Positions 16,635 through 25,085 of a stretch of DNA of 64,000 nucleotides are shown here, one piece after another. The DNA comes from Desulfogranum mediterraneum DSM 13871 (GTDB lineage: Bacteria > Desulfobacterota > Desulfobulbia > Desulfobulbales > Desulfobulbaceae). The stretch's first letter is position 1; each line of letters starts with the position of its first letter. The stretch is from assembly GCF_000429965.1 (NCBI RefSeq), contig NZ_KE387005.1, forward strand, positions 271,020 through 335,019. Direction: 5' to 3'. Both the position numbers and the translations under genes were made by a program. Under the pieces are notes generated by a model. It was given only the letters and a program-made list of their open reading frames with translations, searched no databases and was not told the DNA's origin.

Positions 16635-18260
16635 TCACTCCTGAAAACTCTGGACCACCGGATAACGGCGCCCGGGACCAAAGGCCTTGCTGGTCACCTT
16701 GATTCCCAGGGGTGCCTGTTTCCGCTTGTACTCATTGCGGTTCACCCGGCGGACGATATCCTCAACCGTGGCTCGCTCAAAGCCCTGCTCCACCATCTGC
16801 TCAACACTCTGGTGTCGCTCCAGATAGGCCTCCAGGATCGGATCAAGGATCTCATAGGGAGGCAGGTCATCCTGGTCACACTGCTCGGGCTTGAGCTCGG
16901 CCGTGGGCGGCCGGGTAATGATCCGCTCGGGGATGAGTTCCTGGTCTCGATTATAGAGTCGCGCCAACTGATAGACCATATCCTTGGGCACATCGGCCAG
17001 CACGGCCAGGCCGCCGCTCATGTCCCCGTAGAGGGTGCAGTAGCCCACCGCCATCTCCGACTTGTTGCCGGTGGAGAGCAACAGGCCGCCCATCTTGTTG
17101 GAGATGGCCATCAGCAGGTTGCCCCGGATTCGAGCCTGGACGTTCTGTTCGGTGACATCCTCTGCCAAACCGAGAAAGAGCGGCTCAAGGAGGTGCTGGT
17201 AGCCCTCCATCAGTCCGGCTATCTCCAGGCACTCAAAGCCGCAGCCGAAACGCTCGCTCAGGGCCCGGGCATCATCGACAGAGGCCTGGGAGGTATAGGG
17301 CGAGGGCATGGCCACGCAGAGCACGTTTTCAGGACCAAGGGCGGTGCAGGCAAGGGCCGCGGTCACTGCGGAGTCGATGCCCCCGGACAGCCCGACCACG
17401 GCCTTGCTGAAGCCGGTCTTGTGGAGATAATCACGCACTCCCAAGACCAGGGCATCACGGACCTGCTCGATACCATCCACAGGTGCGGCATCGCCTCCCT
17501 GGGCCAGCTGATCGCTTTCCACCACCACCATGTCCTCGACAAATCCCTGGCCGGCTCGGATCACCTCCCCCTGGGTATTCACCACCAGGGAGTGACCGTC
17601 AAAGACCAGGGTATCCTGCCCCCCGACCTGGTTGACATAGAGCAGGGGATAGTTATTCTGCCGGCAGAGCTGGGAAAAAACCGCCCTTCGCTCTTCCAGC
17701 TTGTGATGATAGTAGGGGGAGGCAGAGATGTTAATCAAACCGTCGGGCACCACCGAGCCGATCACAAAGGCATTCAGGGGGTTGACCGGGTAGGATTGGC
17801 ACTCACTCCAGATATCCTCGCAGACCGAGAGGCCGAAGTGGAGCCCCTGGCAGCAGAAGACCGTGGACTCGGTACCTGGTTCAAAATAACGGGACTCGTC
17901 AAAGACATCGTAGGTGGGCAAGAGCTGCTTCCTGGCACGGTGGAGGACCTGACGCTGCTCAATCACAAAGGCGGAGTTGTAGAGCGCCTTGCCGACCCCG
18001 GTCCTGGGCTCCAGCACCCCGATGACACAGGTGATATCGGTGACCGCCTCTATCAGGCGCTCCAAAGCGCGCTCGTGGGCCCGAATAAAGCTCGGCCGTT
18101 CCAGCAGATCCTGGGGCGGATAGCCGCAGAGGGCCAGCTCGGGAAAGATGACAAGATCACAGGAGGCGGCGCGGGCCTTTCCCAGCCAGGAGAGGATCTT
18201 CTCCAGGTTACGATCAAAGGCACCAATAATCGGATTGGTTTGAACAAGGGCTATTTTCAC
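16635..18260 (-). CDS. nadE: Glutamine-dependent NAD+ synthetase
   Basis: 541 residues in two domains. Residues 1-250 form a nitrilase-type glutaminase with the Glu-Lys-Cys triad (Glu in FPELALCGYPP, Lys in RKQLLPTYDVFDESRYF, Cys in GLSVCEDIWSE). The remainder is the synthetase with the ATP P-loop VGLSGGIDSAVTAALA and NKSEMAVGYCTLYGDMSGG. The enzyme makes NAD from deamido-NAD using ammonia channelled from glutamine. The start codon is GTG (18260), with no strong Shine-Dalgarno. A 213-bp gap upstream holds no gene. Confidence 0.95.
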   Translation of the reverse strand: MKIALVQTNPIIGAFDRNLEKILSWLGKARAASCDLVIFPELALCGYPPQDLLERPSFIRAHERALERLIEAVTDITCVIGVLEPRTGVGKALYNSAFVIEQRQVLHRARKQLLPTYDVFDESRYFEPGTESTVFCCQGLHFGLSVCEDIWSECQSYPVNPLNAFVIGSVVPDGLINISASPYYHHKLEERRAVFSQLCRQNNYPLLYVNQVGGQDTLVFDGHSLVVNTQGEVIRAGQGFVEDMVVVESDQLAQGGDAAPVDGIEQVRDALVLGVRDYLHKTGFSKAVVGLSGGIDSAVTAALACTALGPENVLCVAMPSPYTSQASVDDARALSERFGCGFECLEIAGLMEGYQHLLEPLFLGLAEDVTEQNVQARIRGNLLMAISNKMGGLLLSTGNKSEMAVGYCTLYGDMSGGLAVLADVPKDMVYQLARLYNRDQELIPERIITRPPTAELKPEQCDQDDLPPYEILDPILEAYLERHQSVEQMVEQGFERATVEDIVRRVNRNEYKRKQAPLGIKVTSKAFGPGRRYPVVQSFQE

Positions 18261-18473
18261 GGCAATTGGAAGGTTGAGGAAAGGTTAATCTGGGAGTAAC
18301 GGTGCTACAGGTGGGGAACAGGTTCGGCTCGAAGTTGGAATGGAGGAACCCCTCCGGGAAGAGCTCATGCAAGCCATGAGTAGAGGTCGGCAGCCATCAC
18401 CAGGCGCAACAGCTGCCTGTAACAAGCGACTCTACAGCAGCCAGAGCGCCTGTCGGGTGGTCAATCTTGAAAT

Positions 18474-18674
18474 TTATTGTTTCATCACATTGGCTGCGGC
18501 AGGCCCTTTGGGTCCATCAACAATTTCGAATTCGACCTTGTCGCCTTCGCTCAGAGTCTTGAACCCTGAACCATTGATCGCAGAATAGTGAACAAATACG
18601 TCTCGCCCTTCTTCCTGCTCGATAAAACCAAACCCTTTCGACTCGTTAAACCACTTGACAGTTCCTTTCAACAT
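18474..18674 (-). CDS. CspA-family cold-shock / RNA chaperone protein
   Basis: 66 residues from ATG 18674. [18 protein letters not shown] contains RNP1 (KGFGFI), and DVFVHYSAI contains RNP2. [20 protein letters not shown] completes the OB fold. The length is exactly that of the family. The frame is open 37 codons further upstream, but those residues are unrelated to CSPs. The upstream leader is long and AT-rich, as in many csp genes. It binds single-stranded nucleic acid and melts RNA structure. Confidence 0.96.
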   Translation of the reverse strand: MLKGTVKWFNESKGFGFIEQEEGRDVFVHYSAINGSGFKTLSEGDKVEFEIVDGPKGPAAANVMKQ

Positions 18675-18848
18675 TGCCCTTAATATCTCCTTTATTAGGC
18701 TGCATGTTTTATCCCACCCCCTGTCTTTTTCCTGCATCGCAGCCTTACAAACATCACTAAAGATATCCGATACTAAGCTGCACAAAAAACAGGAAATGGG
18801 CTACTGAATAAGGCGACATTACCACTATTACCTGTAAAAACAAAGAAA

Positions 18849-19853
18849 TTATTGACCACTTTCTGCTTTCCGTCGCTGAAATATCTTGACAGCACGATTA
18901 TGGGCCTTCAGGGAAGAAGAAAAAACATGGGTACCGTCATTTTTGGAGACAAAGTAGAGGGCGTTGGAGCTTGCCGGCCGGAGCACAGCCAGGATGGCCT
19001 CCCTACCGGGATTACAGATCGGTCCCGGAGGTAATCCTTTGATGACATAGGTGTTGTAGGGGGTGGGACGCCGCAGATCCGCCCGGGTAAGGTTACCGTT
19101 AAAGGCCGGGATAGCGTAGATAACGGTGGGGTCGGACTGGAGGCGCATCTTCCGCTTTAGCCGGTTGAGGAAGACCCGGGCGATCAGGGGCCGTTCATGG
19201 GCAGCGCCGGTCTCCTTCTCGATGATGGAGGCCAGAGTCAGGAGTTGGTGCAGTTCAAGACCACTCTCCTCCAGAGCCGGCAAGGTGTCGGCGACCTGAA
19301 AAAACCGGTTCACCATCATCTTCAGCAGAGCCGCCTCATCGACCGTGCCCTTGGCCAGGAAGTAGGTGTCAGGAAAGAGATAGCCTTCCAGGCCCGCCTG
19401 AGCCACCCCAAGCGAACGGGCAAACAGAGGATCAGCGGCCAGGGCGACCAGCCGCTCGGGGTCGGCCCATCCCCCCTGGCCATAAATTTCGGCGAGCTGA
19501 CGGACGGTCAAGCCCTCGGGAATGGTGACCGGATGGTAGACCACCCTGCCCTGCTCCAGCACCCGGAGCACCCCCAGGGGGGTCAAGCCGTGGGGAATGG
19601 CATACTCCCCGGCCCGCAACCTGGTGGTCAGGCCGGCAAAACGGACCAGGAGCAGAAAGCGGAGATCACCGTTGAGCAGGCCCTGCTCCTGGAGTATCTC
19701 ACCGATCTCACGGACACCGGCCCCCTGGGGGATCTCCACCCGCACCACTCCTGAGCCGGCTGAACTGGAGAGCAGGTAACTCCCCAGCCAACCACCCAGC
19801 CCCAGGACCAGGATAAGGATGAGGGCGCTGAGCCAATAAAAAAAAGTGCGCAT
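18849..19853 (-). CDS. mltG: Endolytic murein transglycosylase MltG
   Basis: 334 residues. One N-terminal transmembrane helix (about 5-28) is followed by a LysM-like region and the YceG domain. The catalytic glutamate lies in LTLASIIEKETGAAHERPLIARVFLNRL, and the end block PYNTYVIKGLPPGPICNPG is diagnostic. MltG cleaves nascent glycan strands at the inner membrane and helps set glycan length. It lies 121 bp downstream of lon on the same strand, with a strong hairpin in between, so it probably has its own signals. Confidence 0.95.
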   Translation of the reverse strand: MRTFFYWLSALILILVLGLGGWLGSYLLSSSAGSGVVRVEIPQGAGVREIGEILQEQGLLNGDLRFLLLVRFAGLTTRLRAGEYAIPHGLTPLGVLRVLEQGRVVYHPVTIPEGLTVRQLAEIYGQGGWADPERLVALAADPLFARSLGVAQAGLEGYLFPDTYFLAKGTVDEAALLKMMVNRFFQVADTLPALEESGLELHQLLTLASIIEKETGAAHERPLIARVFLNRLKRKMRLQSDPTVIYAIPAFNGNLTRADLRRPTPYNTYVIKGLPPGPICNPGREAILAVLRPASSNALYFVSKNDGTHVFSSSLKAHNRAVKIFQRRKAESGQ

Positions 19854-19913
19854 AGAGTATATCTCGTGGAAGCAACAGGAGTGGAGAGACGGCAGCGGAG
19901 CCTACAGACAACG

Positions 19914-19943
19914 ACGCCTGGCGGAACAGAGCCCGCCAGGCGT
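19914..19943. terminator. Hairpin between lon and mltG
   Basis: A perfect 11-bp stem (ACGCCTGGCGG / CCGCCAGGCGT) with an 8-nt loop lies 31 bp after the lon stop on the minus strand. There is no T-run, so it could be a rho-dependent terminator, an RNA-stability element or an attenuator for mltG. Confidence 0.5.
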
Positions 19944-19974
19944 AGAGTATCGACAGGGAGAGTCAGGGATGAAA

Positions 19975-22398
19975 CTATTTCTTGGCCCCAGCTCCCTTCT
20001 TCTTGCGGCCGCCCTTACCGATCTTTCCCAGGGTCAGGGCGATGACCTCATCCATGTGCTGCACCGGATAGAAGGTGATCTTCTTACGCAACTCTTCGGG
20101 AATCTCCACCAGGTCTTTTTCATTCTCATGGGGGATGATCACCTTGGTGATCCCGGCCCGTAATGCAGCCAGGGCCTTATCCTTCAATCCGCCGATGGGC
20201 AGCACCCGCCCTCGAAGGGTGACCTCGCCGGTCATGGCGATGTTCTTCTGGACGGTCTTGGTGCTGATGGCAGAGAAGAGGGCCGTGGTCATGGTGATCC
20301 CGGCCGATGGCCCATCCTTGGGGATGGCACCTGCAGGGACATGGATATGGATATCGATGGCGTCAAAGTAGTCGGCATCCACCCCCAGCTCGTCCTTCCT
20401 GCCCCGGCAGTAACTCAGGGCAGCCTGGGCAGACTCCTTCATCACATCACCCAGCTGACCGGTGAGGATGAGTTTCCCCTTGCCGGGCAGGACAGCGGTC
20501 TCGATGTGGAGCAGTTCTCCACCGACCTCGGTCCAGGCCAGACCGGTGACCAGGCCAGGCTGGATACTGGTATCCAGCTCGGTTTCCGGCAGATACTTGG
20601 GCGGGCCGAGATACTTTTCCAGGGTATTTTCGGAGACCGCATAGGGTCCCTTGCCGCCTTCGGCCACCTTACGGGCAATCTTCCGGCAGACCTTACCCAG
20701 GGCCCGCTCCAGGTTGCGGACCCCGGCCTCATGGGTGTATTTGCTGATGATCGTCTCCAGCATGGCATCGTTGAGCTTGATCTGACGGGGCCGGATACCG
20801 TTCTCCTCGATCTGGCGAGGCAGGAGGTAACGACGGGCGATGACCTTCTTCTCCTCCAGGGTGTAGCCGGACAACTGGATGACCTCCATCCGATCCATCA
20901 GGGGTCCGGGGATGGTATCCCCCCGGTTGGCCGTGGTGATAAACATCACCTTGGAGAGATCAAAGGGCAGGTTCATGTAGTGATCGGAAAAGGTGGAGTT
21001 CTGTTCCGGATCAAGCACCTCCAGCAGGGCAGAGGAGGGATCGCCCCGATAATCATCGCCGATCTTATCGATCTCGTCCATCATGAACACCGGGTTGTTG
21101 GTCTCCACGGTCTTCAGGCCCTGGAGAATCCGGCCGGGCAGAGCCCCGATATAGGTACGACGATGGCCGCGGATCTCGGCCTCATCGCGCATCCCCCCCA
21201 GGGAGAGGCGGTAGAACTTCCGACCCATGGCCTTGGCAATGGCCTGGCCCAGCGAGGTCTTGCCCACCCCTGGAGGACCGACGAAACAGATGATCGGTCC
21301 CTTGGTATCCTTGTTGAGCTTGCGCACCGCCAGGTATTCCAGGATCCGCTCCTTGATCTTATCCAGGCCATAGTGGTCCTCATCCAGGACCTGGGTGGCA
21401 AGCTTCAGGTCCAGCCGATCCTTGGATTTCTCCTTCCAGGGGAGATCCAGAAACCAGTCCAGGTAGGTGCGGACAATGGTCGCCTCCGAGGCATCCGGAT
21501 GCATCATCTCCAGCCGCTTCAGCTGCTTATACGCCTCCTTGCGGGCGTACTTGGGCATCTTTTTCTTCTTCAGGCTCTTCTGGAGGTCTTCGATCTCCTG
21601 GGAATAACTGTCCTCATCACCCAGTTCCCGTTTCAAGGCCTGCATCTGCTCACGGAGAAAATATTCCCGCTGGCTCTTGGACATCTCTTCCTTGGCATCG
21701 GACTGAATCTTGGCCTGGACCGTGGATACCTCCAGTTCCTTGCGGAGCAGTTCCGCCACCAGGCGAAGGCGCTCTTCCGGGTCCAGGGTCTCCAGGATCT
21801 GCTGGGATTCGGCGATCTTCAGGCGCAGGTTCGAGCCGACCAGATCGGCCAGTCGCCCCGGCTCCTCGATATTGTTGATGATCATCATCAAGTCCGAGGA
21901 GAGGATGCCGCGCAGGGACATGATCTTTTCGGTCTGTTCACGGACGGTGCGCATCAGGGCTTCCATCTCCACAGAGACCTCGGTGGTCTCGACCTCCTCC
22001 AGGAGATCAATCTCCACCTGGTAGTAGGGATCCTTCTGCTGGTAGGAACGGATCTTGGCCTTGGAGAGCGCCTGGACCAGGACCTTCAGCCGGCCATCGG
22101 GCAACTTCAGGGTTCGCATGATCATCGAAACCATGCCCACCTGATAGAGATCTTCACTTTCCGGCTGATCCTTGGTCGGGTCTTTCTGGGTGACCAACAT
22201 CAGCAGTTTGTTGCCATTGACCGCCTCGTTGACGGCCTCGACCGAACCAGGACGGCCGACAAACAGTGGGATTATCATGTAGTTAAAAACAACCACATCC
22301 CGTACCGCCATCATGGGTACGGATTCCGGAATTTCAAGATCCTTTGGGCTTTCTCCGAAATCATCCATGCTGTGGGACAACGAATCATCGAATTCCAC
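19975..22398 (-). CDS. lon: ATP-dependent protease Lon (LonA type)
   Basis: 807 residues from GTG 22398. The sequence GAAGAGGAGGAAAAAC immediately before this GTG is a perfect Shine-Dalgarno region, so an upstream TTG (22416) that would place it inside the coding region is rejected. Domains in order are the LAN substrate-binding domain (about 25-220), a coiled helical region, AAA+ (Walker [12 protein letters not shown], Walker [13 protein letters not shown], then the arginine-finger region) and the P domain with the Ser-Lys dyad (Ser in [11 protein letters not shown], Lys in [10 protein letters not shown]). The Lys/Gly-rich tail [14 protein letters not shown] is basic and may aid DNA binding. 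It is cytosolic quality-control proteolysis. Confidence 0.96.
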   Translation of the reverse strand: MEFDDSLSHSMDDFGESPKDLEIPESVPMMAVRDVVVFNYMIIPLFVGRPGSVEAVNEAVNGNKLLMLVTQKDPTKDQPESEDLYQVGMVSMIMRTLKLPDGRLKVLVQALSKAKIRSYQQKDPYYQVEIDLLEEVETTEVSVEMEALMRTVREQTEKIMSLRGILSSDLMMIINNIEEPGRLADLVGSNLRLKIAESQQILETLDPEERLRLVAELLRKELEVSTVQAKIQSDAKEEMSKSQREYFLREQMQALKRELGDEDSYSQEIEDLQKSLKKKKMPKYARKEAYKQLKRLEMMHPDASEATIVRTYLDWFLDLPWKEKSKDRLDLKLATQVLDEDHYGLDKIKERILEYLAVRKLNKDTKGPIICFVGPPGVGKTSLGQAIAKAMGRKFYRLSLGGMRDEAEIRGHRRTYIGALPGRILQGLKTVETNNPVFMMDEIDKIGDDYRGDPSSALLEVLDPEQNSTFSDHYMNLPFDLSKVMFITTANRGDTIPGPLMDRMEVIQLSGYTLEEKKVIARRYLLPRQIEENGIRPRQIKLNDAMLETIISKYTHEAGVRNLERALGKVCRKIARKVAEGGKGPYAVSENTLEKYLGPPKYLPETELDTSIQPGLVTGLAWTEVGGELLHIETAVLPGKGKLILTGQLGDVMKESAQAALSYCRGRKDELGVDADYFDAIDIHIHVPAGAIPKDGPSAGITMTTALFSAISTKTVQKNIAMTGEVTLRGRVLPIGGLKDKALAALRAGITKVIIPHENEKDLVEIPEELRKKITFYPVQHMDEVIALTLGKIGKGGRKKKGAGAKK

Positions 22399-22455
22399 GT
22401 TTTTCCTCCTCTTCAAACGCCTGTGGCGAGTACTGGGTAATTAATGTCCACAGGA

Positions 22456-22484
22456 AGGTAAACACAACCGTAAGTGAAGTCAAG
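22456..22484 (-). promoter_or_regulatory. Possible lon promoter
   Basis: On the minus strand TTGACT (22484-22479) is followed after 17 bp by TACCTT (22461-22456). The -35 is good and the -10 is weak. It lies about 60 bp before the GTG of lon. No clear heat-shock (sigma32) consensus was recognised. Confidence 0.4.
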
Positions 22485-22600
22485 ACACGGACAACGGTCT
22501 AAAGAACTTGATAATTTACTTGAATAAATATCAAGCTGCCAATATAGAGGATCTATTATCCATTTTGCCCTAAAGTTTCTCCAGCCAACAGGACACCATC

Positions 22601-23401
22601 ATGCTCAGCCCAGCATCGTTTTTCGACTTGGAAACCTTTCCGGAAAAAGATATCTTCAGCAACTGCATCCATGTCTGGGATGTGCTCAAACAGCTCAAGG
22701 AGTATACCTCCAGGCGGACCAGACCGGAATTCAGCCACCGCTGCCTTGCCGACGGCGTCCCCCTGCTGAGCCCGTTCATCGTTCATAACGGTAAACTCCG
22801 CAACGCCTGTGAGTGCACCATCGAGTTCGGCGACGCCACCAAGGGGCAACTGAAGGTGAAGGAAAACGGTCAACCCCTGGAAGGGGCCTCGGTGATCATG
22901 GCCGGTGCAGTGCTGATCGGCAAGCAGATCAACATAGGCAAGGGGGTGCTGATCGAGTCCGGCAGCTACATCCAGGAGCCGGTGATCATCGGCGACCACT
23001 CGGTGGTCCGCCATGGGGCCTATATCCGCGGTCACTGCATCATCGGAGAACGCTGCGTGGTGGGACACGCCACCGAACTGAAGCACTCGATCTTTCTCAA
23101 CGATGCCAAGGCAGGCCACTTCGCCTACCTGGGCGACTCGATCCTGGGCAACAACGTCAACCTGGGGGCAGGCACCAAGTTTGCCAACCTGCGCTTCTTC
23201 CCCGGCTCGGTCAGCATCAAGGGACCGGAAGGACTGATCGACAGCGGACTGCGCAAGATCGGCGCCATCCTGGGAGACAACAGCCAGACCGGATGTAACT
23301 CCGTGACCAACCCCGGCACCATCATGGCCAAAGACTGCGCCCTGATGCCCAACACCACGGCCCCCTCAGGTTACCACCCGCCCAGCAGTCTGCTCCGCTG
23401 A
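22601..23401 (+). CDS. Hexapeptide-repeat (left-handed beta-helix) acyltransferase/GlmU-like protein
   Basis: 266 residues. From about residue 85 a series of hexapeptide repeats (INIGKGVLIESGSYI, PVIIGDHSVVRHGAYI, CIIGERCVVGHATEL, SILGNNVNLGAGTKFANL) builds a left-handed beta helix like the C-terminal half of GlmU and other sugar-1-phosphate acetyltransferases. The N-terminal 80 residues lack the GlmU uridylyltransferase GxGxxM motif. Homologues are often annotated as UDP-N-acetylglucosamine diphosphorylase-like, but the acyl substrate cannot be told. It is divergent from lon, and its last 36 bp overlap a convergent membrane-protein gene. Confidence 0.82.
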   Translation: MLSPASFFDLETFPEKDIFSNCIHVWDVLKQLKEYTSRRTRPEFSHRCLADGVPLLSPFIVHNGKLRNACECTIEFGDATKGQLKVKENGQPLEGASVIMAGAVLIGKQINIGKGVLIESGSYIQEPVIIGDHSVVRHGAYIRGHCIIGERCVVGHATELKHSIFLNDAKAGHFAYLGDSILGNNVNLGAGTKFANLRFFPGSVSIKGPEGLIDSGLRKIGAILGDNSQTGCNSVTNPGTIMAKDCALMPNTTAPSGYHPPSSLLR

Positions 23402-23719
23402 CAGCCTGCGGCCCAGAACTTCAGCTGGCTGCTGCCCTCTCTCGGCGTACTCATAGAGGGCAAAAAAGAAGGCAAAGAGGATACCGATGGTACAGTAGAT
23501 GCGCACCAGCCGATTCCAGGGTAAGGTAGCTGTACCGGAGAGCCTTTTGAAGACTATGGCCGTGATATAGGTAAACCCCAGAGCATAGGGTGCGGTCAGC
23601 ATGACCTGGTAGAGGGTACCATTGCAGGTACTCCTCAGATCCGTACCCAGCCGCAGGTGGAAGAGAACATACACCACCACGGTCACCATAAACGTAATTT
23701 TTTCTCGCATATTTCCCAT
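23366..23719 (-). CDS. Hypothetical small membrane protein
   Basis: 117 residues from ATG 23719, or 114 from ATG 23710, which has GGGA upstream. Three hydrophobic segments (about 8-24, 41-60 and 72-92) and a polar tail indicate an inner-membrane protein. I do not recognise a family. The 3' end overlaps the end of the hexapeptide-repeat gene by 36 bp. The 5' end faces the next gene, with both start codons sharing CATG if the longer start is used. Aromatic-rich helices and normal composition argue that it is real, but it remains unconfirmed. Confidence 0.6.
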   Translation of the reverse strand: MGNMREKITFMVTVVVYVLFHLRLGTDLRSTCNGTLYQVMLTAPYALGFTYITAIVFKRLSGTATLPWNRLVRIYCTIGILFAFFFALYEYAERGQQPAEVLGRRLSAEQTAGRVVT

Positions 23720-24776
23720 GTCAGATTGTACTGCCTATATATTTCCCCAAACCCTTGTCCAAGAGCCTCTGCTCTTCTCCCTTGCCGCCCTCTGTCCCTC
23801 ACTGGTCTATCTCCAGGGGGTGGAGGATGATCCGGCCTGCAGCTTTGCACCCGGCTCCCTGAGCCAGGAGCTGAGCAAGAGGCAACAACTCCGCTTCCAC
23901 GCCCCGGCGCCCCTGGGAAAGGAGCGTGATCGCTTCCTGGCCCTGGTCTCCGACCTGGAGCAACGCCGCGACGATTACCTCCATCAGCTCAGCGCCCTCT
24001 CCCTCTCCCACCTGGCCGACAGGCGCGAGGGAGAGTCCAGATCCTCGCTCATCAGTGAACTCAGTGCCCCGGGCAGCAGGCAGTCAGAACTGGAGCAGCT
24101 CCTCTGGCAGGCCAGGCTGGTGCTCAAGCTGGGAGAACTCTTTGACCGGGAACAGCAGGAGATCGCCGCTCGCTTGCAGAGACTGGCCGCGCAACAGGAC
24201 CACCTCCTTGACGAGTTGCGCGAAGAGAGTGACAGCCTCTTCTCCCTGACCCGCGGCCTGAGCCAACCAATCAGCCAGGGCGACGGCATGGCACAGCTGC
24301 GTCTCAAGGCCTGGAGCCAACTGTTTTACCTGGGTTCGGCCTCCGCTGCAAAGGATATCAACTGTTTTATCACCAGCCAGGGGGATATCTTTGAAAAATG
24401 CCTGGATCTGGGCGTAAATGAGCCGTCCCAACCACCTTTCCCCTCGGTGAGCATCGAACTTCCAGCCGCCCCCTCTAGCCTCGGCACGCCTCCCCAGTCC
24501 CCTCCGCCTCTCCCCGGCGGCGGTATCTTCGAGAAGCTCTGCTGCCGACTCCTCGACCAAAGCTCCTCTCCCCAAGACCTGGCTCCACTGCTCAGCCAAT
24601 GGGAACAGCAACTGGAGCGGCTGGCCACGGCCGGTGAAGAGGGCTCCAGATCGCGGCTGACCCTCCAGCCCTTTGCAGGCCAACCCCTGCAACTGCTCCT
24701 GGGCCCCCTCTCCCACTCCGAGGACAACAGGGGCCAGACCCCGGCTTGCCTCATCGGCCTCTGGGAACAGGAATAG
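23718..24776 (+). CDS. Uncharacterised cytosolic protein with central coiled coil
   Basis: 352 residues from ATG 23718 (MSDCTAYIFPQTLV). The frame is open further upstream, but that part is antisense to the small membrane gene. Residues about 60-180 are rich in Leu/Glu/Gln/Arg heptads (ELEQLLWQARLVLKLGELFDREQQEIAARLQRLAAQQ) and probably form a coiled coil. Residues about 245-275 are Pro/Ser-rich, followed by a helical C-terminal segment. There is no signal peptide, no transmembrane helix and no recognised catalytic motif. The N-terminal YIFPQTLVQEPLLFSLAALCPSLVYLQ resembles the start of a lineage-specific deltaproteobacterial family, but I cannot name it. Confidence 0.72.
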   Translation: MSDCTAYIFPQTLVQEPLLFSLAALCPSLVYLQGVEDDPACSFAPGSLSQELSKRQQLRFHAPAPLGKERDRFLALVSDLEQRRDDYLHQLSALSLSHLADRREGESRSSLISELSAPGSRQSELEQLLWQARLVLKLGELFDREQQEIAARLQRLAAQQDHLLDELREESDSLFSLTRGLSQPISQGDGMAQLRLKAWSQLFYLGSASAAKDINCFITSQGDIFEKCLDLGVNEPSQPPFPSVSIELPAAPSSLGTPPQSPPPLPGGGIFEKLCCRLLDQSSSPQDLAPLLSQWEQQLERLATAGEEGSRSRLTLQPFAGQPLQLLLGPLSHSEDNRGQTPACLIGLWEQE

Positions 24777-24978
24777 GCCCAGAGACTCAAGGGGACTGCC
24801 GGCCTGGGCCCTGATCCTTAAAGCCAGGTGCCAGGGCTGCAGACCGGCTTCACCCTGAATCGGGACCTTATTCTGACAGCGAGCGAAGCGGGCAGGATCA
24901 GAGCAGCCTGTTGGCTGGCCGCCTCGAAGAGTACAGCGGGAAAGATCAGCCTCAACAGATACAATGGAAAAAGAGAAA

Positions 24979-25013
24979 GGGGAAGAGGCCTTCACAGAGA
25001 AGGCCTCTTCCCC
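24979..25013 (-). terminator. Rho-independent terminator of the large secreted repeat-protein gene
   Basis: A 14-bp perfect stem (GGGGAAGAGGCCTT and its complement, 7-nt loop) is followed on the minus strand by TTTCTCTTTTTCC, a T-rich tail. It lies 73 bp beyond the stop of the 1274-residue protein. Confidence 0.8.
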
Positions 25014-25035
25014 CATGGGTATGCGGGGAGGGGCT

Positions 25036-25066
25036 CCCGTCGAACTCCGGAGAGGAGTTCGACGGG
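25036..25066. terminator. Second hairpin next to the same gene end
   Basis: A 13-bp perfect stem (CCCGTCGAACTCC / GGAGTTCGACGGG, 5-nt loop) lies 20 bp beyond the stop of the large protein gene. There is no T-run, so it is probably an accessory 3'-end stabiliser or back-up terminator. Confidence 0.55.
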
Positions 25067-25085
25067 AAACAGGGAGAGGGAAAAA

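Larger units (their letters stand above)
24777..25085. other. Non-coding gap with two convergent-end hairpins
   Basis: This 309-bp gap separates the convergent ends of the uncharacterised gene at 23718-24776 and the large repeat-protein gene. It holds the terminator at 24979-25013 and a second hairpin at 25036-25066. I see no gene in the rest. Confidence 0.6.
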
